A stretch of DNA of 35,353 nucleotides from Branchiostoma floridae (lineage: Eukaryota > Chordata > Leptocardii > Amphioxiformes > Branchiostomatidae): positions 29,977,144 through 30,012,496 of the forward strand of contig NC_049979.1 of NCBI RefSeq assembly GCF_000003815.2, written 5' to 3'. The notes under the pieces are model-generated. The model was not told the DNA's origin. It made no database searches and saw only the letters and a program-made list of their open reading frames with translations. A program made the position numbers and the translations under genes. Positions 1 to 10,528 of this stretch are shown in pieces. Each line of letters begins with the position of its first letter. Position 1 is the stretch's first letter.

Positions 1-1456
1 CCCGTTACTATAGATCTTTCTGGTTTGTTAATAACTTCTGCCCACTTTAGTTACATGCGCGAATCCTGTTGGGAATCAAAGCGCTTCTATTATTGCCTAA
101 TTTTCAATAATCAATTTTAACAACACATTTTGCACATTAGAAGTTAAACAGCCTTTGATCATTAAAACTGCATATAAGCATTCAAACACACGTTGCATCA
201 CAATAGATCCACTTTCCTCTTCCTATCTGAGCTGCCACAGAATCCTATACCTTACTTCATATCAACATACCCACTTCATATCCAACATTATGTAACTCGA
301 CTTTTCTCATTTCTTACCTCCATTGTCGATTTTTGCTTTGCAGCCCTACAATTATTTGGGCTGTGTCTGTGACCTTAGTTTTACTACATCCCTTATATTT
401 CTTCCTTTATTCATCATAATGTCAGTTATTCCTGGCTTCTCTATACAACAGTAACTATTACGAATGTTTACTTGTTTCTGCCTCCGTGAACGGCCCTTGC
501 TGGACTTTTGTTTCGTGATCTATGCTCCATATTTGTCCGCTCGTTAAGCGCTTGATGACCTGCTGTTTTCCTTGACAGGGCTTCGCCTTTCCTCGTACAC
601 GGACTCTAAATCTCTGACATCTCCGGCTCATGTGACTGCTCTAATACGCTGTTCCGAGTGATTTTTCCCACCCCCAAATATATATATATATAACTGTGCC
701 TGTGCGTTGTCCCGGGAGGCGTTCCCCACACAAGCCGCTAGAGTTCCCAACCACAATATTCGTCTTGCTAATTTCTGGTTACTTTTCTAGCTATGCTGGT
801 CAGTATTCTGCTCAAAAACACTATACACGTTTTCAAAATAAGAATAAAAATGCTTTTCTGTCGGAAACTAGGACCTCTATACGTGGTTGAGATACTCCAG
901 TATGTTCCCTGAACGTGTGTTCCACCCCGATCGAGCTCCTTGCCTGATTAACTAACACTTGAGACTCAAACATTTTAACTACTCACGGTAAGAAATTGTA
1001 GCTCTATCTATCAGTCTGTTTGTTTTTGTTTTAATTCGTTTCATCTCATAAGCTTGGTGGACTCTAGAGGCACAAGGACTCTAGAGGCATTTACTCATTT
1101 AATCGCTTGAAAACACGCCTAGAGCTAGACGCCAATTATTCTGACTACTTGTCACTGACAGAAGGTCTTCTTTCACACAGTGTTACCTTTACATGCCAGG
1201 GGCGCCTGGGGGATTGACCTGTCATTTCTGCCATGATTTTTGTACATAGGATATGTTATACCCTGACATAGTCAGCATTGCATACATAACTTTACAGTAA
1301 GCTCGATGCAACTTCATTGGAACCGTGCTAGAATATGGACATAAAGCAAGGGTTTGGGTGAATTCCTTGTAAGTGCAGGACATCAATCATTATCCGTTAC
1401 ACGTCAGATCAAAGACTATTCTAAACTATGGAGGTTAACACCTGTGACACGAAATT
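1..1456. other. Single-copy-looking non-coding stretch
   Basis: No credible gene is visible. The longest open stretch, 64 codons from 696, has no recognisable domain and sits in composition typical of its surroundings. A short (AT)n run lies at 678-692. A 14-bp direct repeat, GGACTCTAGAGGCA, occurs at 1059-1072 and 1076-1089. An exon could be hidden here, because short spliced exons cannot be excluded by eye, but nothing supports one. Confidence 0.5.
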
Positions 1457-1512
1457 ATCGAGAGAACAAAGCCCCCTGTGATCCATCGAGAGAACAAAGC
1501 CCCCTGTGATCC
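1457..1512. repeat. 28-bp perfect tandem duplication
   Basis: Two identical 28-bp units lie head to tail at 1457-1484 and 1485-1512, each beginning ATCGAGAGAACAAAG. The following bases ATGCATCG look like the start of a degenerate third unit. Perfect identity implies a recent local duplication or an assembly artefact. Confidence 0.9.
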
Positions 1513-3692
1513 ATGCATCGTGAGAAAGTCAGTTCGTATGGAGATTTGTGGTAACGTCCTTCAGCATGCAGAGACTTACACTTTTTGTACTGAACTGTAA
1601 CGTAGATTGGATCTATAAAACGCCACTTTTATCGGCTTGTAGATCTTTTTCGCAGCATTGAAATAAATACCTCTTTGATTTTGAGAAAGCTGTGAGAGAT
1701 CAACATAATAGATAGCTTACTTTCACGAAGGCTATAACATAGCAGCTTTTAGACTGTCTTGGGAAAAAAGGGGTATAGAAGAAAAATAGGACAAGAAACG
1801 TATCCAACCAAACGGTCAAAAAGTCATAGCAGATATTGGAGAAGTGGAATTGCAAATTGCACTACAAAAGACAAAATGACCTGTATGCCTTTCCTTGCAC
1901 TGATTGCTACTAATTTGAACGGTAGTATAGTCAGCTACTTATAACACAAGCGATACTACTGTACCGGTGTTGCCTTCCCTGCTTTAGACAAGAACTTTTT
2001 TGACCAGACAGGGATACTAATATAAATGTAGTGAAGTAGCAACTACGTATGAGATATTTGAAGAATACCTCACTTTTACTAGCATAAAGCCATTTATGTA
2101 AATAAAAAAAATTGGACTTTAGAATTTATTATTCGCAATTTAAGAACGCCATATAGCAAAATGTGTTTCTAATTCCGAGGCATTCATTATTTTAGGTGAT
2201 CATTCTGGGAATCATGCAAGCAATATGTTAGCAATATTTTACACTTATTTGTTTAACACCTTACTTTTTAGGATATTCAGATTGTCATTTGAATTTCTAT
2301 GAGTATGAAGTAGACTTCCTTACACTTCTCACCGAACCGTCTACTCCAAGATAGCACTTGCCTTGTGTATATTCGCCGGAATTTCCATACATGGATTACT
2401 CTCTCCAAACTGATGAACGGACATGGCCCACATGGTTAAGAGGATCAGAATAGTCGTAGAAGTGGTCGAGATTAACGGTTTTAGCAGGAAGTCATGGTAA
2501 ACCCATATGTCAGTGATTTTGTTGTGAACGGACGCAATAAGCCAACTATGATCTTGTACCATGTGCGTCACTAAAGTAGGAATACTAGTAGGTGTCACAG
2601 GGGAACAATTCAACATCAATGACATAAAGTTGTTGCCCTGACAAAAATTATACAGCGGGTGTTGCTTAGCTCACAAGGAAATGAAGTAGATTCTAGCGAG
2701 GTCAACAACCATAATGTCTGTTCTTTCAAATGCAGAGTGACTAAATAACATTAACTGGTGGTGCAAGCCGGGCACGGAGGGATATTTCACACCTATTGTC
2801 TGTCGATTACATGGCTGCTAAATAACAGCACTTAATTACACACTTAAGAAAGTCTTTGGGGGGCTTCCTTTTGTTGCAAGCCTGTCCATTTCTCTTCTCT
2901 CTAACAGACAAGTTGCAAATACATGTTGGTAAACCACATCTTCAGTTCAGATCTTACACCGATAATCTCAACTAGCAGTTTCACGTCTATGATTTTCAAT
3001 GAATGCACAGAAATAGCACCATAAGATATTGTGGCACGTACAAAAGTTACAAAACAATTACAAAACAGTTACAAAAGTACTACCGTATAGTGATTTATAG
3101 TGAACATTTCTCGAAAAATTTATAAAGAAATGTGCACCACATCGGGTTCAAAGTCGAGTCCAAAATTTAAAAATCCATTGGGGGAGGGGTGCCCAACAGC
3201 CGTCAGAACATCTGTAAAAAATCACCAACGGTCAGGGCATTTGAAGTTGTTGGATTAAATCGTATCTGTTTCAATTTTAGTGGCATTTGCCATGGCTTAT
3301 TCCTCATGCACATTCAAAAGTCATATATAAACACAAATAAGAACTACATGTCTGCCGAAAGACTCTGTAAAAACTTCTAACTGATCTATTCGTAATTCAA
3401 CCTTAAGACAACCAAAAAGTGAAATAGTATTGACCGTACTCTATCTTATATCTTTTCTATGTAACAGCAGGCTATTAGACACACATACAAAACACACTCG
3501 GAATGTTAAGAAACAAAAGACGACCGAACTTTTAAAATGACTGAACACATCTTAATCTAACCCTTTGTAAATCCGACCACATCTATGCCATGATTTAAAA
3601 AACGTATTGAATAATGTTGGTGGTTCACCTGTTTAAAATTCATATTCCTATTCATCAGCAAACAGAACCTTGGTAGGGAATTGCTGGGGGTA
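1513..3692. other. Single-copy-looking non-coding stretch
   Basis: No recognisable gene or repeat family was found apart from the doubtful open frame at 2341-2625, annotated separately. Open stretches of 61 to 63 codons at 1759-1944 and 3189-3380 show no motif and are of a length expected by chance in AT-rich DNA. The sequence stops at an assembly gap. Confidence 0.45.
2341..2625 (-). other. Doubtful 94-codon ORF, possible terminal exon
   Basis: I do not recognise the product. From the first Met the frame runs 94 codons to a TAG. It has an NCS glycosylation-type tripeptide near residue 6 and one hydrophobic stretch at about residues 50-70 (core LISTTSTTILILLTMW) that could be a membrane segment. 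Just upstream on the minus strand a T-rich run ending in CAG followed by GG resembles a splice acceptor and stays in frame with the Met. Against a gene: it is short, has no recognisable domain, and no partner exon is visible. Chance is the more likely explanation. Confidence 0.12.
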
Positions 3693-3792
3693 NNNNNNNN
3701 NNNNNNNNNNNNNNNNNNNNNNNNNNNNNNNNNNNNNNNNNNNNNNNNNNNNNNNNNNNNNNNNNNNNNNNNNNNNNNNNNNNNNNNNNNNN
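3693..3792. other. Assembly gap (100 N)
   Basis: Exactly 100 N, the usual placeholder for a gap of unknown size. It lies at the left edge of satellite A, so the true start and length of that array are unknown. Confidence 0.98.
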
Positions 3793-3948
3793 GGGGTGTC
3801 GCACAGGGTATCTACCCAAATGTCCGTGGTGAAGGGCAAGGCAGATGACAATCAAGGCAGGTTAGTCCGCGGGGGTGTCGGACAGGGTATCTACCCAAAT
3901 GTCCGTGGTAAAGGGCAAGGCAGTGACAATAAGACCTTAGTCCGCGGG

Positions 3949-4837
3949 TTGTGGACAGGGCACATAGCCAAATGTCCGTGGTGAAGGGCAAGGCAATGAC
4001 AAAAAGACCTTAGTCCACGGGGGTGTCGGACAGGGTATCTACCCAATGTCCGTGGTGAAGGGCAAGGCAGTGACAATAAGACCTTAGTCCGCGGAGTGTC
4101 GGACAGGGTATCTACCCAAATGTCCGTGGTGAAGGGCAAGGCAATGACAATAAGACCTTAGTCCGCGGGGGTGTCGGACAGAGTATCTACCCAAATGTCC
4201 GTGGTGAAGGGCAAGGCAGTGACAATAAGACCTTAGTCCGCGGGGGTGTCGGACAGGGTATCTACCCAAATGTCCGTGGTGAAGTGCAAGGCAGTGACAA
4301 TAAGACCTTAGTCCGCGGGGGTGTCGGACAGGGTATCTACCCAAATGTCCGTGGTAAAGGGCAAGGCAATGACAATAAGACCTTAGTCCGCGGGGCTGAC
4401 GGACAGGGTATCTACCCAAATGTCCGTGGTGAAGGGCAAGGCAGTGACAATAAGACCTTACTTCGCGGATTGTGGACAGGGTATCTACCCAAATGTCAGT
4501 GGTGAAGGGCAAGGCAATGACAAAAAGACCTTAGTCCGCGGGGGTGTCGTACAGGGTATCTAACCAATATCCGTGGTGAAGGGCAAGGCAGTGACAATAA
4601 GACCTTAGTCCGCGGAGTGTCGGACAGGGTATCTACCCAAATGTCCGTGGTGAAGGGCAAGGCAATGACAATAAGACCTTAGTCCGCGGGGGTGTCGGAC
4701 AGAGTATCTACCCAAATGTCCGTGGTGAAGGGCAAGGCAGTGACAATAAGACCTTAGTCCGCGGGGGTGTCCGACAGGGTATCTACCCAAATGTCCGTGG
4801 TAAAGGGCAACGCAGTGACAATAAGACCTTAGTCCGC
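3949..4837. repeat. 521-bp higher-order repeat inside satellite A
   Basis: A block of seven monomers is duplicated. The rare TTGTGGACAGGG variant occurs at 3949 and 4470, and the GCGGAGTGTCGG variant places GTGTC at 4096 and 4617. Both spacings are 521 bp. In both copies the order is: TTGTGG unit, unit with GACAAAAAGACC, GCGGAG unit, unit with GACAGAGTATC. The second copy runs into the gap at 4838. Confidence 0.85.
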
Positions 4838-4963
4838 NNNNNNNNNNNNNNNNNNNNNNNNNNNNNNNNNNNNNNNNNNNNNNNNNNNNNNNNNNNNNNN
4901 NNNNNNNNNNNNNNNNNNNNNNNNNNNNNNNNNNNNNNNNNNNNNNNNNNNNNNNNNNNNNNN
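4838..4963. other. Assembly gap inside satellite A (126 N)
   Basis: 126 N replace part of the array. The number is not a multiple of 75, so it is probably an estimated length. Confidence 0.98.
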
Positions 4964-6021
4964 TGACAAAAAGACCTTTGTCTGCGGGGGTGTCGGACAG
5001 AGTATCTATCCAAATATCTGTGGTGAAGGGCAAGGCAATGACAATAAGACCTTTGTCCGCGGGGGTGTCGGACACGGTATCTACCCAAATGTCCGTGGTG
5101 AAGGGCAAGGCAGTGACAATAAGACCTTAGTCCGCGGGGGTGTCGGACAGGGTATCTACCCAAATGTCCGTGGTAAAGGGCAAGGCAATGACAATAAGAC
5201 CTTAGTCCGCGGGGGTGTCGGACAGGGTATCTACCCAAATGTCCGTGGTGAAGGGCAAGGCAGTGACAATAAGACCTTAGTCCGCGGGTTGTGGACAAGG
5301 CATATAGCCAAATGTCCGTGGTGAAGTGCAAGGCAGTGACAATAAGACCTTAGTCCGCGGGGGTGTCGGACAGGGTATCTACCCAAATGTCCGTGGTGAA
5401 GGGCAAGGCAATGACAATAAGACATTAGTCCGCGGGGTGTGGACAGGGCACATAGCCAAGTGTCCGTGGTAAAGGGCAAGGCAATGACAATAAGACCTTA
5501 GTCCGCGGGGGTGTCGGACAGGGTATCTACCCAAATGTCCGTGGTGAAGGGCAAGGCAATGACAATAAGTCCTTAGTCCGCGGGGGTGTCGGACAGGGTA
5601 TCTACCCAAATGTCCGTGGTGAAGGGCAAGGCAGTGACAATAAGACCTTAGTCCGCGGGGGTGTCAGACAGGGTATCTACCCAAATGTCCGTGGTGAAGG
5701 GCAAGGCAATGACAATAAGACCTTAGTCCGCGGGGTGTGGACAGGGCACATAGCCAAATGTCCGTGGTGAAGGGCAAGGCAGTGACAATAAGACCTTAGT
5801 CCGCGGGTTTTGGACAGGGCACATATCCCAATGTCCGTGGTGAAGTGCAAGGCAATGACAATAAGACCTTTGTCCCCGGGGGTGTCGGACAGGGTATCTA
5901 CCCAATGTCCGTGGTGAAGGGCAAGGCAGTGACAATAATACCTTAGTCCGCGCGGGTGTCGGACAGGGTATCTACCCCAATGTCCCTGGTGAAGTGCAAG
6001 GTGAGCCAAATTTCGTCCTTT

Positions 6022-6121
6022 NNNNNNNNNNNNNNNNNNNNNNNNNNNNNNNNNNNNNNNNNNNNNNNNNNNNNNNNNNNNNNNNNNNNNNNNNNNNNNN
6101 NNNNNNNNNNNNNNNNNNNNN
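6022..6121. other. Assembly gap (100 N)
   Basis: Exactly 100 N, about 20 bases after the last recognisable satellite A monomer. The array may end here, or sequence may be missing. Confidence 0.98.
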
Positions 6122-6771
6122 CACTTGGTGATCTAATGGTAAAAACATATACCAACAGAATGAATTAGATTTTAATGGACATTAGATTATTACGAAAAAC
6201 AGCTAACAAAGAACTATATATTTTCATTTTTATCATCTGCCTTATATTATTTAAAATTAAGTTAAAGATCTTTAAGCCGGTATGTTTTCGTTCCCTGGGA
6301 ACAGCCATAACGAAAAACCGATGTAGTTTCTACCTGTTGTCCTTTGCTAAGACTCTAACACGTCAATTGGCCCTTTAGACCACATTAATAAAGCAAAACT
6401 CATAGGGAGTCCACTCATGTTTGCAGGCAGAAATAAAGGCCACACCAAAGGCAAAAATATTAGCATGTAAGTTTTATTTGAAAAATTGTTGTCAAACGTA
6501 ACAAGATAACCAAGTAAGTAAGAACAAGGCTAAATATTGCATATAATCATTTCCAGAACTTAATTTTGAAAAAAAAAATACTACCGTAGTATTAACGTAA
6601 TTTTGAATTGATGCAATCTAATTCTAATTGTCTAAATAAGGTCTGAATTTAAAAAACGTCAAATCCGCTGATATTATAATCATACTAGCATACTGAATAT
6701 TTAAACTCACTTAAAGTCCATGTATCAGACAACATGAGGCAAAATTTCACTCACGGCTTACATACATGCAG
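6122..6771. other. AT-rich non-coding stretch
   Basis: No gene, tandem repeat or element end is recognisable. A 67-codon open frame from 6175 is rich in Phe, Ile and Leu, as expected by chance from T-rich DNA, and is not supported as a gene. Confidence 0.5.
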
Positions 6772-7018
6772 CTTTCTATTGTCAATTTTGCGTGGTAATA
6801 TCACATTGTTTTATATTTCTATAATCTTCTGCGTAAATAGCTGCTACGTTACTACAAGAACAAACAGTGCTCCTGCTGGGCAACAGACTTTTAGTTTATT
6901 GTAGTGAACACACCACTAGCACTGCACCTTTGTGTTGTAGCAGCTTACTACGATAGCTGAAAATGTTGCTTTTATTGCCTGATGACTTTCTATTCTTTAT
7001 GGACCTAACTGCAAAGAT
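6772..7018 (+). repeat. Direct repeat, copy 1 (left of type I element)
   Basis: This segment is repeated at about 8200-8450. Shared landmarks are ATCTTCTGCGTAAATAGCTG, ACAAACAGTGCTCC, GACTTTTAGTTT and AGCACTGCACCTTTGTGTTG. Divergence is moderate, with scattered substitutions and few gaps. A more decayed third copy may lie near 9525-9640 (AGCTACAACGTTACCACA). I do not recognise the family. Confidence 0.85.
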
Positions 7019-7200
7019 GAAACTGAAAAGGTGGGAGGGTAGGCCATGATACTTACCAGCCAATATTTAGGAGACATTTTTGTGCGGGGACATCAGATAA
7101 GACATAGTGGAATGAAAATATCCTTGGACGGTTGCTTGCATGTGAATTTTGTCTAGTCCCGATGACAGTAGCCATTGCAGCTTTCTTTACTTTTTCACAC

Positions 7201-8155
7201 TTAACCCTATTCAGACCGGGGGGGGGGCTTTTGAGGCCCGCGCTAACTTCGATGTCCTATAACGCCAGAACGGCTTATGCTAGAGCCACCAAATTTAGTG
7301 AGTTTTCTTAAAATATTGTTGGCAACAATTCTACGAAGTTTGACAAATTTTCCATTCTTTCTTGTTGCCATGGCAACCGTTTGTTGACAGGCAGTTTTGT
7401 CAAAAATCACTATTTTTGGTTCTAACAATGTATTTTTCAAATTTATTTGCTATATTACTATGATTTTGTTACATAAATAAAATCTTATATTATTCAGCAT
7501 ATCTTTCATAATTATATATGCATAAATTATGCTAATTTGATGACGTCACCAGCCCAAAATCCAAGATGGCGGACGGAATGGCCAGATCAAGAAAAACAAG
7601 CAAATTATCCCTTAAAATTTGCAACTACCTGGTATTTTTTCATCAAAAACCATCTAAATGAATGAATTTAGTCTATTTCCATTGCCCTTTGTGATTATTT
7701 GTTGCAAAAAAAGTATTTTTAAAAATTCAAGGTGGTGGATATAATATGGCGGAGCCCAACTCGTATCTTAGATGTGCATGACGTCATTTTATGACGCCAT
7801 ATTGACGTCATTGATGTTGCTATTGGCAACGCAAGTCGTAATAAACATTATTATTCTGTTATCTGCACTTGTTGTTACATTTTTGCAGCATAACTTGAAG
7901 TTTTCTGAGAATACCCATTTTTCATGGGTTTGGCCAATGTAATCAAATTGATGACGTCATAATTACGTCATCTTACGTCAACGTAACGTCAAACGTCACA
8001 TACTTGTCAGATATTATGTCGAAATCATGTCCTGAAAATTTTGTGGCTCTACGGCACGCCGTTTTAGAGTTATAGGACTTAGAAGTGGAGGGCCTCAAAA
8101 GCCCCCCCCCCCCGGTCCAGGGATGACCAAAAAAGCCCGGTCTGAATAGGGTTAA
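7201..8155 (+). mobile_element. Complete type I piggyBac-like MITE (element 1)
   Basis: The left end is TTAACCCTATTCAGACCGGG and the right end is its exact reverse complement, finishing at 8155. Including both TTAA sites it is 955 bp. TTAA followed by CCCT at both ends matches piggyBac-type target duplication and termini. There is no transposase ORF, so it is non-autonomous. Runs of G and C (about 7218-7227 and 8102-8113) lie just inside each end. The interior holds an exact X-box GTTGCCATGGCAAC at 7364-7377, four exact TGACGTCA sites at 7541, 7779, 7803 and 7952, further TTACGTCA variants near 7965-7980, and AAGATGGCGGAC at 7563-7574. It is the best reference copy for the type I group in this window. 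Confidence 0.88.
7364..7377. promoter_or_regulatory. Palindromic X-box (RFX-type site) in element 1
   Basis: GTTGCCATGGCAAC is a perfect 14-bp palindrome identical to the symmetric X-box consensus bound by RFX transcription factors. It sits inside a transposable element, not next to any visible promoter, so the motif match is certain but its use in vivo is unknown. Exact copies recur at 21209-21222, 23574-23587 and 28347-28360. Near copies lie at 17671, 23173, 29279 and 32620. Confidence 0.4.
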
Positions 8156-8199
8156 GCTATACTATCGTTATCTTTTCAATCTTTGCTACTGAATAGAGG

Positions 8200-8450
8200 T
8201 CTATTCTAATTTTTACAGCTGTGGTAATATAACGTTGTTTTTTGTATACTTCTAAAATCTTCTGCGTAAATAGCTGCTACGTTACCACAAAAACAAACAG
8301 TGCTCCATGTGGGCAACCGACTTTTAGTTTGTTGTAGTTGACACAACACTAGCACTGCACCTTTGTGTTGTAGTAGCTTGCTACGTCAGCTAAAAAGTTG
8401 TTTTTCTAACCTGATGACGTTCTATTCTGTAATGACTTTAACTGCAAAGG
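8200..8450 (+). repeat. Direct repeat, copy 2 (right of type I element)
   Basis: This is the partner of 6772-7018, about 1430 bp downstream in the same orientation. Removing element 1 would leave the two copies about 480 bp apart, so they probably formed a local duplication before the element landed between them. The order of events is inferred. Confidence 0.85.
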
Positions 8451-8990
8451 TAATACTCATAAGAATTCTAACCTCTTCAACTAAAGTTTTTTTCCAACAG
8501 TTACTCCCGCCTCTAGCTCTTCCCCACACTCCACTTTAATCCACAATCCGTACCTGCCTATAACGCTGTTGTGAAGGAGGCCAATGCAGTCGGGCAGAAC
8601 TGATTTTGAAAATTAGTGTGTTAACAAGTTAAGTAACGATAAAAAATGCAAGTATAACTGTTATGTAAACTGAGACACGCGCTGAGCGACAGTATAGCTA
8701 GCCAAATTTGATTTTTCTTACACCCTTTTTTTCATTGAATGAATATTATGAAAGATTTCAAAGTATGACTGAAAAACAACATGCAAAGAACCTTTAAAAT
8801 TCGTTATTTACTAATGACACAAGGTGTCTGATATTTGGATTTTGGGCCACGTTTGGAACGCACAGTAGTTGCAGGAGACAATTCACTAGAGGACATTTTT
8901 TTGGTCTGGGCGCTCGCTCCGCACTCATTCTTATCTGATATCACAGTAAGAACACGACAAGAGTGCCGTCAAGTGGAAAGGGCCTCAGTG
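8451..8990. other. Non-coding stretch, nothing recognised
   Basis: No repeat or gene was identified by eye. The part just before 8991 may be the 3' untranslated region of the LINE remnant that follows on the minus strand, but I see no poly(A) tail or target duplication to confirm this. Confidence 0.35.
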
Positions 8991-9264
8991 TTATAGAGAA
9001 AATAGGCTTTTAATGGAGATCCAAGCTTTGGTTTTGAATGAAAACAGAGACGAAGCCGTGCATGCGTCAGGTGCAAGGAGATTCCACAGTTGGGTGGCGC
9101 TGTTGAAGACGGTTTTCTTTTTTTTTACACTTTTGTGGATGAGCCATTAGAAGGTTAGGCAGGCGATATCTATTCATTAGTTTCAAGGGAGCAGACGTGC
9201 GATTGAAGGTCTCACCTGAAGTAGACGGTATATGAAAAGGGTAAGGAAGTCCCTCGGTGTCCCC
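8991..9264 (-). pseudogene. LINE reverse-transcriptase C-terminal remnant
   Basis: On the minus strand an open stretch of about 45 codons (9264 down to about 9130) contains RYRLPNLLMAHPQKC. Then, in another frame, about 40 codons contain VFNSATQLWNLLAPD and SSLFSFKTKAW before a TAA at 8991-8993. The pattern of basic, Pro-rich sequence, then F-N-S-A-T-x-L-W-N-x-L, then S-L-x-S-F-K-x-K is typical of the extreme C-terminus of reverse transcriptases from CR1/Jockey-type LINEs. The frame changes at an A9 run (T run at about 9118-9126 on the plus strand), so the copy is frameshifted. Stops directly upstream show 5' truncation, normal for dead LINE copies. The exact clade cannot be assigned from this much sequence. 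Confidence 0.55.
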
Positions 9265-9743
9265 TCATCATCCTTTCATTAATCACAGAAATGCAAAATT
9301 CCAACGAAAGATCGTAAAACAATACATTATTTGAAACAAATTGTATAAGATATCTTTTGTTGATAACCCAAAGGATGGCTATTAACTAAAGTAATGAATC
9401 GAACATTTCTGAATCAAAACAAAATCTGTATTGGGTTCCCATAATATCAAAATATATTGTCCCATTTATTTTTTCTTTCAAATATACACATGGTTTTCTG
9501 CTTGTGTAGGTATATGTCTAAATCATGCATACGTAGCTACAACGTTACCACATTTGTAACAGTACCCCTGTCCGCAAACGTCTTGTCTGCTGCAGTGAAG
9601 GCAACAGCAGAGTATTAGTATTTCCGTAAGTAGCTGAATACACTATTTATAAACATGCACAGTTTACACCGAAGAGGTAAATACATGGTACAAAAGTGAC
9701 AATAAATGCAAGGAAAGCAAAGATACAGGTAGATGCATCATTT
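9265..9743. other. Non-coding stretch; possible third direct-repeat copy
   Basis: At about 9525-9640 the order AGCTACAACGTTACCACA, AACAGT, GCAAACGTCTTGTCTGC resembles the direct repeats at 6772 and 8200 but is strongly diverged. The rest is unrecognised and ends in a gap. Confidence 0.3.
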
Positions 9744-10528
9744 NNNNNNNNNNNNNNNNNNNNNNNNNNNNNNNNNNNNNNNNNNNNNNNNNNNNNNNNN
9801 NNNNNNNNNNNNNNNNNNNNNNNNNNNNNNNNNNNNNNNNNNNNNNNNNNNNNNNNNNNNNNNNNNNNNNNNNNNNNNNNNNNNNNNNNNNNNNNNNNNN
9901 NNNNNNNNNNNNNNNNNNNNNNNNNNNNNNNNNNNNNNNNNNNNNNNNNNNNNNNNNNNNNNNNNNNNNNNNNNNNNNNNNNNNNNNNNNNNNNNNNNNN
10001 NNNNNNNNNNNNNNNNNNNNNNNNNNNNNNNNNNNNNNNNNNNNNNNNNNNNNNNNNNNNNNNNNNNNNNNNNNNNNNNNNNNNNNNNNNNNNNNNNNNN
10101 NNNNNNNNNNNNNNNNNNNNNNNNNNNNNNNNNNNNNNNNNNNNNNNNNNNNNNNNNNNNNNNNNNNNNNNNNNNNNNNNNNNNNNNNNNNNNNNNNNNN
10201 NNNNNNNNNNNNNNNNNNNNNNNNNNNNNNNNNNNNNNNNNNNNNNNNNNNNNNNNNNNNNNNNNNNNNNNNNNNNNNNNNNNNNNNNNNNNNNNNNNNN
10301 NNNNNNNNNNNNNNNNNNNNNNNNNNNNNNNNNNNNNNNNNNNNNNNNNNNNNNNNNNNNNNNNNNNNNNNNNNNNNNNNNNNNNNNNNNNNNNNNNNNN
10401 NNNNNNNNNNNNNNNNNNNNNNNNNNNNNNNNNNNNNNNNNNNNNNNNNNNNNNNNNNNNNNNNNNNNNNNNNNNNNNNNNNNNNNNNNNNNNNNNNNNN
10501 NNNNNNNNNNNNNNNNNNNNNNNNNNNN
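9744..10528. other. Assembly gap (785 N)
   Basis: 785 N, presumably a gap of estimated size. Open frames that appear to run across it are produced by the N, not by sequence. Confidence 0.98.

Larger units (their letters stand above)
3793..6001. repeat. Satellite A: 75-bp tandem array
   Basis: About 28 sequenced monomers lie head to tail, interrupted by a gap. Successive GTGTCGGACA starts at 4096, 4171 and 4246 give a 75-bp period. A typical monomer reads GTGTCGGACAGGGTATCTAC, then CCAAATGTCCGTGGTGAAGG, then GCAAGGCARTGACAATAAGA, then CCTTAGTCCGCGGG. A second subtype replaces the first part with TTGTGGACAGGGCACATAGC (near 3949, 5288, 5735 and 5808; near 5436 as GTGTGGACAGGGCACATAGC). Because 75 is a multiple of 3, the array yields long apparent minus-strand ORFs with 25-residue repeats such as GLRSYCHCLALHHGHLGRYP. 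One-base deletions in several monomers (for example TACCCAATGTCC near 4040) and stops break these frames, so I treat the array as non-coding. It is more GC-rich than its flanks. Confidence 0.95.

Noticed and set aside
3793-6001. CRISPR-like array
   Set aside because: Monomers are contiguous with no unique spacers, and the context is a eukaryotic genome.
3891-6009. Long minus-strand ORFs in satellite A encoding 25-residue repeats, as if a repetitive secreted protein
   Set aside because: The 75-bp period makes any frame look repetitive. Neighbouring monomers carry one-base deletions and stops that shift the frame, and the motif appears in more than one frame. No signal peptide or start context was found.
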